22,713 nt of DNA, taken from contig CALCHY010000323.1 of the NCBI GenBank assembly GCA_937907415.1, positions 1 to 22,713 on the forward strand, in the 5' to 3' direction. Below the pieces are notes generated by a model. That model made no database searches. It was not told the DNA's origin and worked only from the letters and a program-made list of their open reading frames with translations. The translations under genes were made by a program, and so were the position numbers. Positions 22,697 through 22,713 of this stretch are shown one piece after another. The stretch comes from an uncultured Trueperaceae bacterium (GTDB taxonomy: Bacteria; Deinococcota; Deinococci; Deinococcales; Trueperaceae). Positions within the stretch are counted from its first letter, which is position 1. Each line of letters begins with the position of its first letter.

Positions 22697-22713
22697 GGAT
22701 CCGGGGCGCCATC

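Noticed and set aside
1..22713. CRISPR array, tRNA or rRNA genes
   Set aside because: No regularly spaced repeats, cloverleaf-like sequence or rRNA similarity was found on reading both strands.

Overview
The window looks like a chromosomal segment of a high-GC bacterium, most likely from Deinococcota (Truepera/Deinococcus-like). That placement is inferred from three things. GC is very high in the core genes. Genes are packed in long chains of 4-nt ATGA/GTGA overlaps. Several start codons sit only 7-8 nt downstream of a -10-like TAGCNT box, as expected for leaderless mRNAs. No rRNA or other phylogenetic marker is present, so the placement is tentative.

Left part (1-3900): a lower-GC accessory island. 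It carries a two-gene minus-strand module: an unrecognised all-helical protein (1861-3708), overlapping by 17 nt a protein with an N-terminal Mrr-like PD-(D/E)xK nuclease domain and a long helical tail (219-1877). It resembles an uncharacterised defence module. The island abuts a truncated gamma-glutamyltransferase pseudogene at about 3900.

Transition (3900-6700): a run of damaged or partial genes. They are the ggt 3' end with an in-frame TAA, a four-cysteine hypothetical gene with an in-frame TAG, a frameshift-split gene of a conserved coiled-coil family, and a DprA-like fragment with an in-frame TAG.

Centre (6750-18857): a compact plus-strand locus encoding every dedicated enzyme of the C5 heme pathway, hemA-hemC-hemD-hemB-[histidine kinase-response regulator]-hemE-hemF-hemH-hemY-hemL, followed by a small lipoprotein gene. 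Glutamyl-tRNA is reduced by HemA and converted by HemL to ALA. HemB, HemC and HemD make uroporphyrinogen III, HemE and HemF make protoporphyrinogen IX, HemY oxidises it and HemH inserts iron. The ferrochelatase is closely eukaryote-like and has the complete [2Fe-2S] cysteine set. The promoters of hemA and hemH share a 17-bp element (16 of 17 identical) containing two TGAC units 11 bp apart, at exactly the same distance from the -10-like box. An 11-bp direct repeat is what OmpR/PhoB-type regulators bind, and such a regulator is encoded inside the operon. The testable proposal is a heme regulon controlled by its own two-component system.

Right part (18866-22713): insertion-sequence debris. Two different IS3-family orfA genes are fused tail to tail at a 15-bp inverted repeat (19069-19726). 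A further IS3-like end follows, then an intact CapA-family gene whose upstream partner, a zinc-type alcohol dehydrogenase, survives only as its last ~77 codons, then a full-length IS256-family element.
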